A DNA stretch of 64,000 nucleotides from contig CAZKVC010000002.1 in assembly GCA_964556115.1 (NCBI GenBank), positions 124,001 to 188,000 of the forward strand, in the 5' to 3' direction. The number at the start of each line of letters is the position of its first letter. The first letter of the stretch is position 1. The notes beneath the pieces were generated by a model. The model saw only the letters and a program-made list of their open reading frames with translations, made no database searches and was not told the origin of the DNA. Of this stretch, positions 42,341 through 55,187 are shown one piece after another. Source of the stretch: Parvularcula sp964556115. Its GTDB lineage: Bacteria > Pseudomonadota > Alphaproteobacteria > Caulobacterales > Parvularculaceae. The position numbers were made by a program, and so were the translations under genes.

Positions 42341-43362
42341 ATCAGGAGGCTGTGCGGCAGCGGCGCGCAGACCTCTTCGTACCAGCGGACGAAATTCTCG
42401 AGGCCGGTCTCGATCGGCGTGCGGATCTCGAAGCCAAGGTCGCGGCCCGCCGCCGATATGTCCGCACGCGAATAGGTGCGGTCACCGGGCGGAAGGGGCA
42501 CCAGTTCCCGGTTCGCCTCGCGCCCTAAGAAGCGCTCGATCAGATCGACACAATCGCCGAGCGGGATCGACGAGGGATTGCCGAGGTTATAGACCGGATG
42601 CACCGCACCGGGCCCCGGGCTGGGCGGCTTCTCGATCGCGCCCAGAACACCCCCGACAATGTCGTCGATATAGGTGAAGGCATGACTGATCCGGCCGTGA
42701 TTGTGAAGCCGCACCGGCTTTCCGCGATAGATATTGTCCGTGAACTTGAAAAAGACCGTGTCTGGACGAGCCCATGGGCCGTAGACCTTGAAGAAACGCA
42801 GTCCCGTCATAGGCATCTCGTAGCGGTCGAAATAGGCCTGCGCCATCGCCTCGTTGGCGATCTTCGATGCGCCGTAGACCGAGACGGGGGAGCGAAGGAC
42901 CTGATCCTCGCGGAAAGGCTGGTCGTCCTTCGAGCGTCCGTAAACTGAAGACGTCGAGGCGTAGACGAGGTGCCGAAGACCCTGCTGCGCCCGTGCCGCC
43001 TCCAGCATCACCTGCGTACCGATCATGTTGGTCCGGGCATAGGTGATCGGATCGTCGAAAGACGGCATCACGGCGGCATCGGCGGCGAGGTGCACGATGT
43101 GGGTCGGTTGCGCCTCCGCCATGACCCGGCCCATCGCCTCGGGGTCGGCGATGTCCGCCTGGGCGAAGCTGAAGCGTTCTTCCCGCTTCAGCTCGTCGAG
43201 CCGAAGGGCCTTGAGCTTCTCGTGGTAATAGCGGCGGCAGAGGTTATCGACGCCCCAGACCCTGGCTCCTTGCGAAAGAAGCGCCTTGCAGACGCCGTGA
43301 CCGACGAAGCCTGCGGCGCCGGTGACAACAAAGCGGGCATTCGAAAAACGGGCTTCGGTCAT
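42337..43362 (-). CDS. NAD-dependent sugar-nucleotide epimerase/dehydratase
   Basis: 341-residue extended short-chain dehydrogenase: GAAGFVG coenzyme loop (15-21), STSSVYG and the catalytic Y163-x3-K167 (YGASK). Most like UDP-glucuronate/UDP-glucose 4-epimerases in the RFFKVYGPWARPD region. Provides an activated sugar for the glycan locus that follows. Overlaps the upstream glycosyltransferase-like gene by 4 bp. Confidence 0.85.
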   Translation of the reverse strand: MTEARFSNARFVVTGAAGFVGHGVCKALLSQGARVWGVDNLCRRYYHEKLKALRLDELKREERFSFAQADIADPEAMGRVMAEAQPTHIVHLAADAAVMPSFDDPITYARTNMIGTQVMLEAARAQQGLRHLVYASTSSVYGRSKDDQPFREDQVLRSPVSVYGASKIANEAMAQAYFDRYEMPMTGLRFFKVYGPWARPDTVFFKFTDNIYRGKPVRLHNHGRISHAFTYIDDIVGGVLGAIEKPPSPGPGAVHPVYNLGNPSSIPLGDCVDLIERFLGREANRELVPLPPGDRTYSRADISAAGRDLGFEIRTPIETGLENFVRWYEEVCAPLPHSLLI

Positions 43363-44174
43363 GACATCTCCCGCGTGGGATGAACCACGGCGTATTCGCC
43401 CGTGTTCCCGGCGATGATCGCCGACGCGCTGGCGTCGGGCTTCCAGACCGAAAAGATTTCGTCATAGGGCCGGACCGGGACGCCCGCCTCGACGCATCCC
43501 CAGTGAAGCACCTTGTCATAGGCGATCCGCTTCTGGGCGATCTTCTTTTGAAGGTTCGCCTTGGTGCTGTAGCGGCCCCAGCTTGCCCGGCCGTCCTGCA
43601 GCCTGGGTGAGAGGAACACCTCGCTCAGCCGCAGCTTTTCTGCCGCGCCGTGGGTCATCAGGATGCAGCCGCCCTGCGCGGTCCCGGACTTGCCGATCGC
43701 TCCGTAGACGCCGTCGCTTTGGGGCCAGTAGGCGAAGGGACGGTCCATCCGCGCATCGCTGTCCAGGCGGACGAAACCCTGGGCAGGCTTCTCCGCATAA
43801 AGATCGAGCATCCGCTGGATCATCCTGCCTCCATGCTCCGCGCTATAAAGATTGTCGCCGAGAACATATTCGCAGGAGAAACGCTCACGCGCCTCGTCGC
43901 CCGGGAAGCTATCGTCGCCGTCCGACAGCACCACCACCCGCGAGGTGGGATAGCAGCGGCGAAGTGCTTCGAGGCACTGAAATGCGATTTCGCCATCGCG
44001 GAAGACGGGCATCAGAAAAACGAGCTGGCCGTCTTCGGGCGCGGGCAGGCGCTTGGCCGGAAACAGCCGCTCGCGTCCGGCAATCGTCCATCGCGAGAGG
44101 GTTCGAGAATGAATTGGCACGTGGCGCTCCCCCAGCTTGGGGCCTAGATAGGCGGGGCGGAACCAATCGGCCAC
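43359..44174 (-). CDS. Glycosyltransferase-like protein (GT-A fold)
   Basis: 271 residues with a GT-A-like order: VFLMPVFRDGEIAFQCLEAL at the start, VVVLSDGDD, then the metal-binding-type FVRLDSDARMDRP. I cannot assign a CAZy family. Co-transcribed with the epimerase (4-bp overlap) and divergent from the GT4 gene, with only 15 bp between starts. Donor and acceptor unknown. Confidence 0.65.
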   Translation of the reverse strand: MADWFRPAYLGPKLGERHVPIHSRTLSRWTIAGRERLFPAKRLPAPEDGQLVFLMPVFRDGEIAFQCLEALRRCYPTSRVVVLSDGDDSFPGDEARERFSCEYVLGDNLYSAEHGGRMIQRMLDLYAEKPAQGFVRLDSDARMDRPFAYWPQSDGVYGAIGKSGTAQGGCILMTHGAAEKLRLSEVFLSPRLQDGRASWGRYSTKANLQKKIAQKRIAYDKVLHWGCVEAGVPVRPYDEIFSVWKPDASASAIIAGNTGEYAVVHPTREMS

Positions 44175-44189
44175 CTCTGCGTTGGCGAG

Positions 44190-45398
44190 ATGGGTGGCGA
44201 GGTGACCGTGCGGCTTTTTTATCTCTATGATGATCCCCTACCGGGCAGGAAGGCTGCGAGCCTTCAGATCATGAGGACTTTGGAGGCCTTGGCGGAACGT
44301 GGCCACGAGGTGACCTATGGTTGCGGCCAGCTCTCCGCTTCCCCCGATGCCATCCTCGAGCATTATGGCTGCGACGGTTCAGCCCTGACACTCGCACCGA
44401 TCTTCCCGAAAGAGTTCTGGCCCAGGCCTGCCCGACATGCGCTCTTGAAATCCCGCTTGGCAATGCGCCGCCTTCTCGAGGCCGACGTCATCGTCACGAG
44501 AGGCGAGACAGGTCTCGAGGTGTTACCGCAGCTTGCCCAGGCTCGCACCGGTTCGCGGCCGCTTCTCGTTTATGAGCTTCACCGCCTTTGCTACCTCAAG
44601 GATGCCGAGCGGCGGGAGGGACGACCCCTCGCGGAAACGGATCCGCTGCCTCCGGCCTCGGCCAGGGTGAAATCGCGGGAACAGGCCGCCGTCCAGGCTG
44701 CCGAGGGCTGCATCTACCTGACCGAAGCGGTCAAGGAGGCGGCGGCAGCAGCTTTCCAGACGGAAAAGCCGCACCTCATCCTGCCGTCCGGAACGGGTAT
44801 TCCGGACCCGGCGTCCTCAAAGCCGAAAACCGCCGACGTGATCTATGCGGGCAAGATCGAGCGCCGCAAAGGCATCGACACGCTGACCGAGGCGATGGCG
44901 ATGCTGCCGGGCACACGCGCCGAAATCTATGGCGGCAGCGCCGAGCAGGTCAGAAGTCTCGCAGAGGAGGCGAGGGCGAAGGGCGCGGATGTGACCCTGC
45001 ACGGCTTCCAGCCGCAGCCTGTCATCGCCGAAGCCGTTGCGCGGGCGCGGATCGGGGTCTGCCCCCTGCCTCTCGGCGTCGACAGCGTGTCGGACCGTTT
45101 CACGAGCCCCATGAAACTTCTCGAGATGATGGCTCATGGGCTTGCCGTCGTCGCAAGCGACATCGCGCCGGTGCGCGCCCTCGCTACCCACGGTGTCGAC
45201 GCCTGGCTTGTCCCCCCGGGAGACCCGTCAGCGCTCGCCGAGGGGATCCGCTTCCTTCTCGGCAACCAGGCCCGGGCCGAGGCGATCGGGGTGGCTGCCC
45301 GAGAGCGGGCACGCGGGTTCGGTTGGGAGGAGCGGGCGGCGAAGCTCGAAGCGTATCTCGGCGAGCTTCATGGCACTCGAATTGCGAAGGCTGCCTAG
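44190..45398 (+). CDS. Glycosyltransferase family 4
   Basis: 402 residues of GT-B fold: variable acceptor domain (LFYLYDDPLPGRKAASLQIM) and a conserved C-terminal donor domain (VIYAGKIERRKGIDTLTEAM, FTSPMKLLEMMAHGLAVVASD). Retaining sugar transferase of surface-polysaccharide assembly. The start may be ATG 44190 or GTG 44205/44208; the former leaves only 15 bp to the divergent gene. Confidence 0.85.
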   Translation: MGGEVTVRLFYLYDDPLPGRKAASLQIMRTLEALAERGHEVTYGCGQLSASPDAILEHYGCDGSALTLAPIFPKEFWPRPARHALLKSRLAMRRLLEADVIVTRGETGLEVLPQLAQARTGSRPLLVYELHRLCYLKDAERREGRPLAETDPLPPASARVKSREQAAVQAAEGCIYLTEAVKEAAAAAFQTEKPHLILPSGTGIPDPASSKPKTADVIYAGKIERRKGIDTLTEAMAMLPGTRAEIYGGSAEQVRSLAEEARAKGADVTLHGFQPQPVIAEAVARARIGVCPLPLGVDSVSDRFTSPMKLLEMMAHGLAVVASDIAPVRALATHGVDAWLVPPGDPSALAEGIRFLLGNQARAEAIGVAARERARGFGWEERAAKLEAYLGELHGTRIAKAA

Positions 45399-45495
45399 TT
45401 TCCCGAGACGCTGCACTGAATTCGAACCTTTCCGCGGCGGGACGTGTTGCCGACGCAGAGTTTAGGGGAACCAATGGTTCGGACGAGGGGAACAG

Positions 45496-48039
<2,544 letters not shown>

Positions 48040-48855
48040 CGACGTGGGACAGGGCAATGAGGAAAGAGCGTGGCAGGGCCTTCATCCCGTCCCGCCTCGC
48101 GGGGTAGCTCAGAAGCTGCGCGTAGAAAGACGGTGTGCGGACGGCCAATGGCGGGGCGTTTCCGCTCTCTGCCAGCTTGTCCGACAGCTGCCTTGCGCCT
48201 TGTCCGTACCGAAGGTGCTGCCGCCAGAAGCTGACGGCGCCGAGATCGTGGCTGTGCCGAACCTCCGCCTCGGGCACATGAAGGACAGGGCCGCCTTTGC
48301 TCCGGTAACGGATACAGAAGTCGCGGTCCTCGGACGAAAGACGCAGCTCCGGATCGAAACCGCCGACCTCCGCAAAACTTTCCGCCGAACAGCAGAAATT
48401 GTTGGACGTGAAAAAGGCGGTGGCGGTGGCGTCGGTTTCATAAAGGAAACTGATGATGTCCTGGCTGGCGGCGGCGTAGACATTCTTCGTCAGGGCGTTG
48501 ACGACGGGTCCACCGGCAAGGGCATCCGGCGTTTGCTGGAGAACCGCTCCAAAGGCCGAAAGCCATTGCGGAACAGGCCTGCAGTCATCATCCGTGAATG
48601 CCAGAAACCTTCCCCTGGCGTATCGGGCGCCATGATTGCGCGCCGCGCCCGGTCCCTGATTCTCCTGGCGGAAGACCCGCAACCGGGGGTCGCCAGCATG
48701 TTCCGCAAGCGCCAGCTCCGCCGGTTCGTCCGACCCGTCATCGACGATGATGACTTCGAAGGACGGATGCGGCAGGGCAAGGAGCCCCTCCGCACACGCT
48801 TTGATTGCGGAAGGCCGGTTATAGGTCGGAACGATGACCGAGAAGAGCGGAGCTG

Positions 48856-49791
48856 TCATGTCTTCGCTTTCCCTCCAAGAACGAGCGTGGCAAGTCGCCG
48901 TTTGACGGCAGGCGGCAGGGCAGTGTTGGCAGTATGAAACATCAGCTCACCCGCGCTCGGCCGTCCATATGCATAGGCGGACCGAAGAAGGTGCACGAAC
49001 GCGCCCTTTTCCCCTGCATCGCGCGCCGCCTGGCTCGTGGCCGTCAGGAAGAACGCAGCAAGGCTTCGCGGCGTGAAGAGGTCCTTGCGTTCCAGCGCCC
49101 AATCCCGCTGCCAACGCCAGCGAAGCTCGTGGCTGACCCGCTTTCGCGTATCATGGACGGCGTAGACCGACAGCGGTTCATCCGTATCGGGAAAGACGAC
49201 CGTCGCGCCGCTCTCCGCCGCGCGCAGAAGCCAGTCGCGGTCGACAAGCCGGGGCAGGGCCGGGTCGAAAGGGACGGCTTCGAACAGCGAACGCGCCGCG
49301 AGAATGTTCGAAGTCTGAATGGCGCCTTCGACGGCCACTCCCTGCTTCCGGCAGAAGAGATATTCCGACAACGGCTCATCCGGTCCGGGCAGACGCCGCG
49401 GCAGGACGATGTCCTCGGTTTCGCTCAGAAGGCGGAAACGGCAGCAGACGATCGCGTCCCGGACCCCGAGCCGGTCGTAGAGATCGATCTGGATTTGCAG
49501 CTTCTCCGGCATCCAGAGATCGTCATCGTCCAGAAGAGCGATGAGCTCGCCCCGCGCCGCCCTGATGCCGCGGTTGCGGGCCTCGGCATTCCCAAGCCGC
49601 CCATCGGGCACGACCAGGCGGAGACGCGGCTCACCGATCGCTTCGAGTGCCTCGACGGTCGGGCCGGGTTCACCGTCGACAACGACGATGATCTCGAAAT
49701 CGGAGAAGGTCTGCCTGCGGACGGATTGAACGGCTTCCGTCACGTCGCCCGGGCGTTCAAATGTCGGAATTACAACGCTGACCCGCGGCAT
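48856..49791 (-). CDS. Glycosyltransferase family 2
   Basis: 311 residues: VSVVIPTFERPGDVTEAV, IIVVVDGEPGPT, LIALLDDDDLWMP metal motif, then PRLVDRDWLLRAAE. First of a two-gene minus-strand operon with the GT2 at 47972-48859; divergent from the GT4 at 49824 with a short shared promoter region. Confidence 0.88.
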   Translation of the reverse strand: MPRVSVVIPTFERPGDVTEAVQSVRRQTFSDFEIIVVVDGEPGPTVEALEAIGEPRLRLVVPDGRLGNAEARNRGIRAARGELIALLDDDDLWMPEKLQIQIDLYDRLGVRDAIVCCRFRLLSETEDIVLPRRLPGPDEPLSEYLFCRKQGVAVEGAIQTSNILAARSLFEAVPFDPALPRLVDRDWLLRAAESGATVVFPDTDEPLSVYAVHDTRKRVSHELRWRWQRDWALERKDLFTPRSLAAFFLTATSQAARDAGEKGAFVHLLRSAYAYGRPSAGELMFHTANTALPPAVKRRLATLVLGGKAKT

Positions 49792-49823
49792 GGCCGTCCT
49801 CCCTCGAACAAAGGACTGTGTCT

Positions 49824-51104
49824 ATGAGCGACCAGACACGAGGCGTCCAGCGCCCGATGCGTGTTGCCTTCTTCACCGGGGCCTTCCCCATGACCAGCGA
49901 GACCTTCGTGGTCAACGCAGCGAAGAAGGTTCTGGACAGCGGCCACCAGCTCGACATCTACGCAATCGATCCCACCATCAGGCAAAAGAGCGAGGTGCAG
50001 CGGACCGTCGAGCGGTACGGCATGCTGGACATGACGTTCTCGCCAGACGTCCCGAAGAGCGACATAGCGAAGTTCGGTGCCCTCGCGAAGGCGTTCGGCA
50101 AGACCCGCCGAAAGCACGGCCGCAAGGCATTCAGGCTCCTGACCCGCCCAAGCCCGGACGGTCCACGGACGTCGGCCCGCGCCATCCTCGATTCTTCCGC
50201 TTTGAAACGCGATGCACGATATGACGTGATCCACGTGCATTTCGGACAGCTTGCCGGGCGGGTTCTGCAGCTTCGCCGCGCTGGCCTGCTCGAGGGCAAG
50301 GTGCTGGTGCATTTTCGGGGCAGCGACATCAGCTCCCACGTGAAAAGCAATGGGGAGGACGTCTATCGCCATGTCTTCGCGGCGGCCGACGGTTTTGCTG
50401 CCAATTGCCGTTTTTTCCGCGATAAAGCCGTGCGGCTGGGCGCGCCGGAGAAGCGGACATTCGTTTTGCCCTCAGGCCTCGATACCAGCGGTTTCACCTT
50501 CGAACCGCGGCTGAACCCCGAGAAGGGCCCTGTCCGCCTCATCGCCGTAGGACGACTGGTGGAGAAGAAGGGTTTCTGCGATCTTCTCGACGCTTTGGCT
50601 CTCATTCCCGACGGCGACAGCGTTCATCTCACGATCATCGGCGATGGCGTGCTCAGGTCCGACCTCGAGGGCCAGGCGGACAGGCTGGGCATTGCCGGGC
50701 GGGTCACGTTCATGGGTGCCCAGTCCCTCGACCGGGTGGCCGAAGAACTTGCCCGCAGTCACATTTTCGTGGGGCCATCGGTCACCGCCGCCGATGGCAA
50801 TCAGGATGCGCCGATCAACACCCTGAAGGAAGCCATGGCGTCCGGATGCCCGGTGGTTGCGACCAGGCATGGCGGAATCCCTGAACTCGTTGAGGATGGG
50901 GTCTCCGGTTATCTGGTGCCCGAACGTGATCCGAAGGCCCTGGCGGAGGCTTTGCAACGCCTTCTGTCGCAGCCCGAAACCTGGCCCGAAATGGGGCGGA
51001 AAGGTGCGCAAAAGGTCGCAACGGACTATGATCTTGAGACGACAGGCGAGACGATGATGGCGATCTACCGTTCTTTAATGGACGATACGGGGAGAACGAC
51101 ATGA
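49824..51104 (+). CDS. Glycosyltransferase family 4
   Basis: 426 residues, GT-B fold: VAFFTGAFPMTSETFVVNA, HVHFGQLAGR, LIAVGRLVEKKGFCDLLDAL and the donor-site PINTLKEAMASGCPVVATRHGG. AAGGA lies 8 bases before ATG 49824; GTG 49818 is too close to the site. First gene of a four-gene plus-strand run with overlapping ends. Confidence 0.9.
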   Translation: MSDQTRGVQRPMRVAFFTGAFPMTSETFVVNAAKKVLDSGHQLDIYAIDPTIRQKSEVQRTVERYGMLDMTFSPDVPKSDIAKFGALAKAFGKTRRKHGRKAFRLLTRPSPDGPRTSARAILDSSALKRDARYDVIHVHFGQLAGRVLQLRRAGLLEGKVLVHFRGSDISSHVKSNGEDVYRHVFAAADGFAANCRFFRDKAVRLGAPEKRTFVLPSGLDTSGFTFEPRLNPEKGPVRLIAVGRLVEKKGFCDLLDALALIPDGDSVHLTIIGDGVLRSDLEGQADRLGIAGRVTFMGAQSLDRVAEELARSHIFVGPSVTAADGNQDAPINTLKEAMASGCPVVATRHGGIPELVEDGVSGYLVPERDPKALAEALQRLLSQPETWPEMGRKGAQKVATDYDLETTGETMMAIYRSLMDDTGRTT

Positions 51105-52132
51105 GCGCGACACATTCCAAAGCGAGAGCCACGGTCATCGTAACGCCGCGGGAGCGTTTCGGGCTGGCCCGCCAGTCGTTGCAGAGCCTTTTCGAGCATA
51201 CCGAAGCACCCTTCGACCTCGTCTATGTCGATGCCGGGACCCCGAAGGCCCTGCGCCGCTGGCTCCGTCACGAAGCGGACTGCCGCGGCTTCAAGCTTGT
51301 CAGCGATGACAACATCCTGCCCCCCAACCGCGCCCGCAATCTCGGCCTCGCCGAAGCGGAGACCGACTATGTGGTCTTCGTCGACAATGACGTGATCTTT
51401 TCGGATGGCTGGCTCGACGCTCTCGTCAGATGTGCCGACGAGGAAGATGCCGCCGTGGTGGCACCCCTGACCTGCGAAGGTCCTGAGCTCCATGCCGTTG
51501 TCCACCAGGCAGGCGGCGACTATGCCGATAGCCGCGATGCATTCCGCGCGGCGAAGAAGGGCGAACGGCGGATTATCGACCGCATGGACCATCACAAGGT
51601 CCGCCTCGACGATCTGCCGCCGCTCGAGCGGCAGGAAACCGGGGTCTGCGAGTTCCACTGCGTTCTGGTCAGACGGTCCGTGTTCGACGAGATCGGGCCC
51701 TTGGACGAGAAAATGGTCGCAACGAAGGAGCATCTGGATCTTTGCCTGAGCGTCCATCAGGCAGGCGGAAAGGTCTTCTTCGAACCGCGCTCGGTCGTCA
51801 CCTATCTCTTCCCAACCCGTCAGCATGCGATGCAGATCGTCGATTTTCCTTTCTTCCTCGTGCGTTGGTCGCCCGAATGGCAACGCGCCAGTCTCGATTA
51901 TTTCCGTGAGAAATGGGAACTCGATGAAGATGATTATTTCCATGGGCGCTACAGCAAGCTCGACTGGCGCCGACGGGAAGGGGTCAGCAAAGCGCTGATC
52001 AAGAAGATTCCCGGCATCAGGCGGCAGCGTGTGCTGGTAAAGATCGGCGCCGCCGCGATTGATCCCTTTGTCGCGATCGCGGCCAAGGCGCTGGTGCGCC
52101 AGCAAGCCCGTGCGACAACGAAGAATGGCTGA
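51101..52132 (+). CDS. Glycosyltransferase family 2
   Basis: 343 residues. TVIVTPRERFGLARQSLQSL, FDLVYVDAG, NLGLAEAETDYVVFVDNDVIFSD (metal DND) and ATKEHLDLCLSV. GT2-type sugar transferase, likely acting on the same repeat unit as its neighbours. 4-bp overlap with the GT4 upstream and one-base overlap with the flippase downstream. Confidence 0.87.
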   Translation: MSATHSKARATVIVTPRERFGLARQSLQSLFEHTEAPFDLVYVDAGTPKALRRWLRHEADCRGFKLVSDDNILPPNRARNLGLAEAETDYVVFVDNDVIFSDGWLDALVRCADEEDAAVVAPLTCEGPELHAVVHQAGGDYADSRDAFRAAKKGERRIIDRMDHHKVRLDDLPPLERQETGVCEFHCVLVRRSVFDEIGPLDEKMVATKEHLDLCLSVHQAGGKVFFEPRSVVTYLFPTRQHAMQIVDFPFFLVRWSPEWQRASLDYFREKWELDEDDYFHGRYSKLDWRRREGVSKALIKKIPGIRRQRVLVKIGAAAIDPFVAIAAKALVRQQARATTKNG

Positions 52133-53652
52133 TGTCAGATGAGAAGAAAGAGGACGACAGCGGGGCGCTGACTTCTCCGTATCGCCAGCGTATGCGGCTC
52201 GCTGTCCTCTACACGCTTCTCTCCCGTCCCTTGACCCTTGTAGCGATGGGCACCAGCCTGGCTGCCCTTGCACGGCTGATTTCGCCGGAAGAGTTCGGCC
52301 TTTTCGCAATTGCCTACGCGGTCCATGCGACCCTCGAACAGGTCGCGCTTTTCGGCCTCAAGCCCTTCCTCATCAGACAGAAGAACCTAGGCCGCCGGGA
52401 CCTCGAACGCGCGGCGGGGCTTTCCATAGCGATCGGTGCTGGCCTCTTGCTGCTGATCGTTGCCGGCCATCAGCTTGTTCCAAGCGACCTGACCGATGAT
52501 GGCCTCGGCAAGGCCCTTCTCATTCTTGGAACGACGATGATCGTCCGGCCCATCAGCCTTGTCAGCGAGACCCTGCTCGAGAAACATCTGCGCTTTGGGC
52601 GCGTGTCGGCGATCACGGTTTTATCGAGTGTCAGCTACGCCCTTGTCGCGATTTTCGCGGCCCTGCAGGGTTTCGGTGTCGTTGCTCTCGCCCTTGGGGT
52701 CCTCGGCGAACAGGTGATCCGGACACTCGCCCTTCTCGTCGCCGGCCCCGAAGGTCGGGTGCTACCCCGCATCGGCTCACTCCCCGCATTCGGAGGCTTC
52801 GGTTGGTCCTACACCGCCTCTCGCATGCTGCCGAAGCTTTCGGGCTTTGCGGTGGTGACCGGGCTGGCGGATCTCATCGGCGTTGCTGCCGTCGGGCTCT
52901 ACAATCGCGCGCAGACGATCGTGAAGCTCGCCGACAAGACGGTGATGAGCGCCGTCGATCCAGTCGTCCTTCCGGCGCTTTCCCACAGTATCAATGAGGG
53001 AGGTGATCCGCAGGACGCCTATGACAGGAAAGTCGGCTATCTCACGGCGTTCCTGTGGCCGGTCTTCGCAGCGATGATCATCCTGACAGGACCGCTCGTC
53101 CGTACGCTCTTGGGTGAAGACTGGCTCGAAACCATAACGCCGGCGCGCATCCTTCTGGTGGGCGCCCTCGCGTTTCCTTTCACCCAGATGAGCCTGAAGC
53201 TCTTCGTGGTGTTCGATCTCGTGCCTCAGTACCTGCCTATACAGACGGCAAACCAGGTGATGCGGGTGCTGCTGGCGCTTTCAGGCGGGATGATCGGTCT
53301 GAGCTATGCCTGCGCCGGTCTGGCGCTCGCCGGCTTCATCAAGGCAGGGCTCATCACCTACGCCCTTCACCGCCATCTTGGGATGGGGTGGCGCAAAAGC
53401 CTCGCGCCCATGCTGCCCGCAGCCGGCGTGGCGCTGATGACGGCTGCAGGTTCATCGGTCGGTCTTCTTCTTCCAGGCAGCGAGCCGCTGCTTCAGTTGG
53501 TGGCCGGAATGCTCGGCGCCTTTGCTCTTTGGGTTGCAGGGCTCTTCCTGATGGGCCATCCGCTGACGGTGGATGCGGGCGATCTCTGGCGGCAACGCAA
53601 GCAAATCATCGTGCGCCTCGCCCCGACGTCCCAGCCGAGGAGTGCGCCATGA
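52132..53652 (+). CDS. Lipid-linked oligosaccharide flippase (Wzx/RfbX-type, MOP superfamily)
   Basis: 506 residues with about 12-14 hydrophobic helices, starting with a Lys/Asp-rich cytoplasmic tail. Polysaccharide-export pattern: ARLISPEEFGLFAIAYAV near the start and GVAAVGLYNRAQTIVKL in the middle. Moves undecaprenyl-linked glycan across the inner membrane. Its presence indicates a Wzx-type export route, but no Wzy polymerase, Wza or Wzc is in the window. Confidence 0.85.
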   Translation: MSDEKKEDDSGALTSPYRQRMRLAVLYTLLSRPLTLVAMGTSLAALARLISPEEFGLFAIAYAVHATLEQVALFGLKPFLIRQKNLGRRDLERAAGLSIAIGAGLLLLIVAGHQLVPSDLTDDGLGKALLILGTTMIVRPISLVSETLLEKHLRFGRVSAITVLSSVSYALVAIFAALQGFGVVALALGVLGEQVIRTLALLVAGPEGRVLPRIGSLPAFGGFGWSYTASRMLPKLSGFAVVTGLADLIGVAAVGLYNRAQTIVKLADKTVMSAVDPVVLPALSHSINEGGDPQDAYDRKVGYLTAFLWPVFAAMIILTGPLVRTLLGEDWLETITPARILLVGALAFPFTQMSLKLFVVFDLVPQYLPIQTANQVMRVLLALSGGMIGLSYACAGLALAGFIKAGLITYALHRHLGMGWRKSLAPMLPAAGVALMTAAGSSVGLLLPGSEPLLQLVAGMLGAFALWVAGLFLMGHPLTVDAGDLWRQRKQIIVRLAPTSQPRSAP

Positions 53653-55187
53653 CACCTGCACGCGAGTTGATGCCCGTCTCCTTCGGCCCGTGGTTGAGGC
53701 GTGCCGACCGCTGGGCTGCCAAGGGCTTCGCCGCTTTCACAGGCATCTCGCAGAAGACCTTCCTTCTGTCGTTGAGCGCGGCTTGGCTGGTGATCGTCCT
53801 GATGGCGGCCAAGGGCATCAATTCGTGGGATGGCCCTGACTATGCGATTGGCGCTCTTCTTCTCCACGCAGGCGAACCCTTGGCCGGCCCGAACCATTGG
53901 TCGCTCCGCTGGCCCCTCATCGGACCGATGGCGGTTCTGTTCGAGATCTTCGGGCCATCCCAGTTCGCGGCCGTGGTTCCCAACATACTCTACAGCGCGG
54001 GCACGCTGCTGGTGACCTATTTCGCGAGCCGCCGCCTCCTGGGCGAAGATATGGCACGGGTGCTGACGGTCCTTGTGCTTCTCACCGTCAACATCGTCAT
54101 TCGTCCGATCGAAGTCATGATCGACGGGCCCGAGCTTTTCTACGTCGTCGCGTCGCTCTGGTCGCTTTTGATCGGGCTCGAGGCGCGGGGGCGACCGGCA
54201 TTGCGCTGGATGGTCCTGTCGGGACTGGCGGCGGGCGGGGCATGGCTTTGCCGGGAGTCGACGGTCTTTCTTCCGGTGGTGATCGCGCTGACGGCACTGG
54301 TTCGCCGCGAGCGGTTCTGGCAGATCGGGCTGGCCGCGGGCGGAGGTTTCCTCGCCGTCCTTTTTCTCGAATGGCTGTTCTATTTCACCGTCGCAGGGGA
54401 CCCGTTCTACCGCTTGAACCTAAGCCTCAATCATGGGGAGGGAAATCCTGGGGCGTCGATCGGTGCCGAACGTTTCACGACGACGCCGCCGCTTCAGTTC
54501 ATCACCGAGCCGCTCGGTGAGCTCTTCATCCACCCACTCGTCACCCCGGTCGTCCTGTTCGGTATGGCCGCGGGCTGGCTTCTCCATTCGAACCGTTCCG
54601 CCTTCACGCATCGCGCAAAGCAGGCGACGGCGCTTTTCGGTGCGGCAGCGCTCCTCTCCTTCGTCATCTGCAGCTTCGTCCTCAGCCTTGAATGGCCGCT
54701 TTACTACCCGGTCGTTCCCTATGCGGCCGTTCTCGTCTTCGCCGTCGCCGCCGTGCGTTTCTTGCCCCGATACCCGGCGCTCGTCAGCCTCGTTCTTGCT
54801 GGCTTCATCGGTCTGCAGATCCTCCTGGCCCTTTTGAGGACTGACCCAGGTTTCACCCCGAACCAATGGATGGCGCAGGAGCTTGTGGCGCGCGATATCC
54901 CGTCCGTACAGGGCGGGGCGAACGGAGAAGTGTTGCGGGTCTTCACGAGGGTCGAGGGCTGGCCGGAAGGTGTTGCCAATGACCGTATCACCCTGGACGA
55001 TCCGGATACGGCTTTCGTTATTGAAGTCTGTCCCTATCGCTGCCCTGCGTTTGAAACCCGTGAACTTATCGTCTCCCGGCAGTTTCACTCGGGTCCGGCC
55101 ATCTTCCGGCCGCTCCGCCGTTTTGTCGGCCTCGACCCGGAGGTCGTCGAAGCGCAGCTTCTGAAGAGAAGCGATACGACGCGCTGA
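53649..55187 (+). CDS. Membrane glycosyltransferase, GT39/ArnT-like
   Basis: 512 residues from ATG 53649 (the open frame begins further upstream inside the flippase gene and is a shadow there). Multi-spanning helices with the GT-C layout: SWDGPDYAIGALLLHAGEPLAGPNHWSLRWPLIGP early loop, later WPLYYPVV. Such proteins transfer sugars from polyprenyl phosphates outside the membrane. A soluble C-terminal domain with CPYRCPAFETRE follows. 4-bp overlap with the flippase; last gene of the glycan block. Confidence 0.75.
   Translation: MTPARELMPVSFGPWLRRADRWAAKGFAAFTGISQKTFLLSLSAAWLVIVLMAAKGINSWDGPDYAIGALLLHAGEPLAGPNHWSLRWPLIGPMAVLFEIFGPSQFAAVVPNILYSAGTLLVTYFASRRLLGEDMARVLTVLVLLTVNIVIRPIEVMIDGPELFYVVASLWSLLIGLEARGRPALRWMVLSGLAAGGAWLCRESTVFLPVVIALTALVRRERFWQIGLAAGGGFLAVLFLEWLFYFTVAGDPFYRLNLSLNHGEGNPGASIGAERFTTTPPLQFITEPLGELFIHPLVTPVVLFGMAAGWLLHSNRSAFTHRAKQATALFGAAALLSFVICSFVLSLEWPLYYPVVPYAAVLVFAVAAVRFLPRYPALVSLVLAGFIGLQILLALLRTDPGFTPNQWMAQELVARDIPSVQGGANGEVLRVFTRVEGWPEGVANDRITLDDPDTAFVIEVCPYRCPAFETRELIVSRQFHSGPAIFRPLRRFVGLDPEVVEAQLLKRSDTTR

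Noticed and set aside
44120..44145. Palindrome CTCCCCCAGCTTGGGG as a second copy of the intergenic repeat
   Set aside because: Lies inside a coding frame and only the hairpin core matches; too short to call an element.
53388..53648. Upstream extension of the GT39-like gene inside the flippase gene
   Set aside because: The usual ATGA overlap start at 53649 and the flippase's membrane pattern both argue against it.
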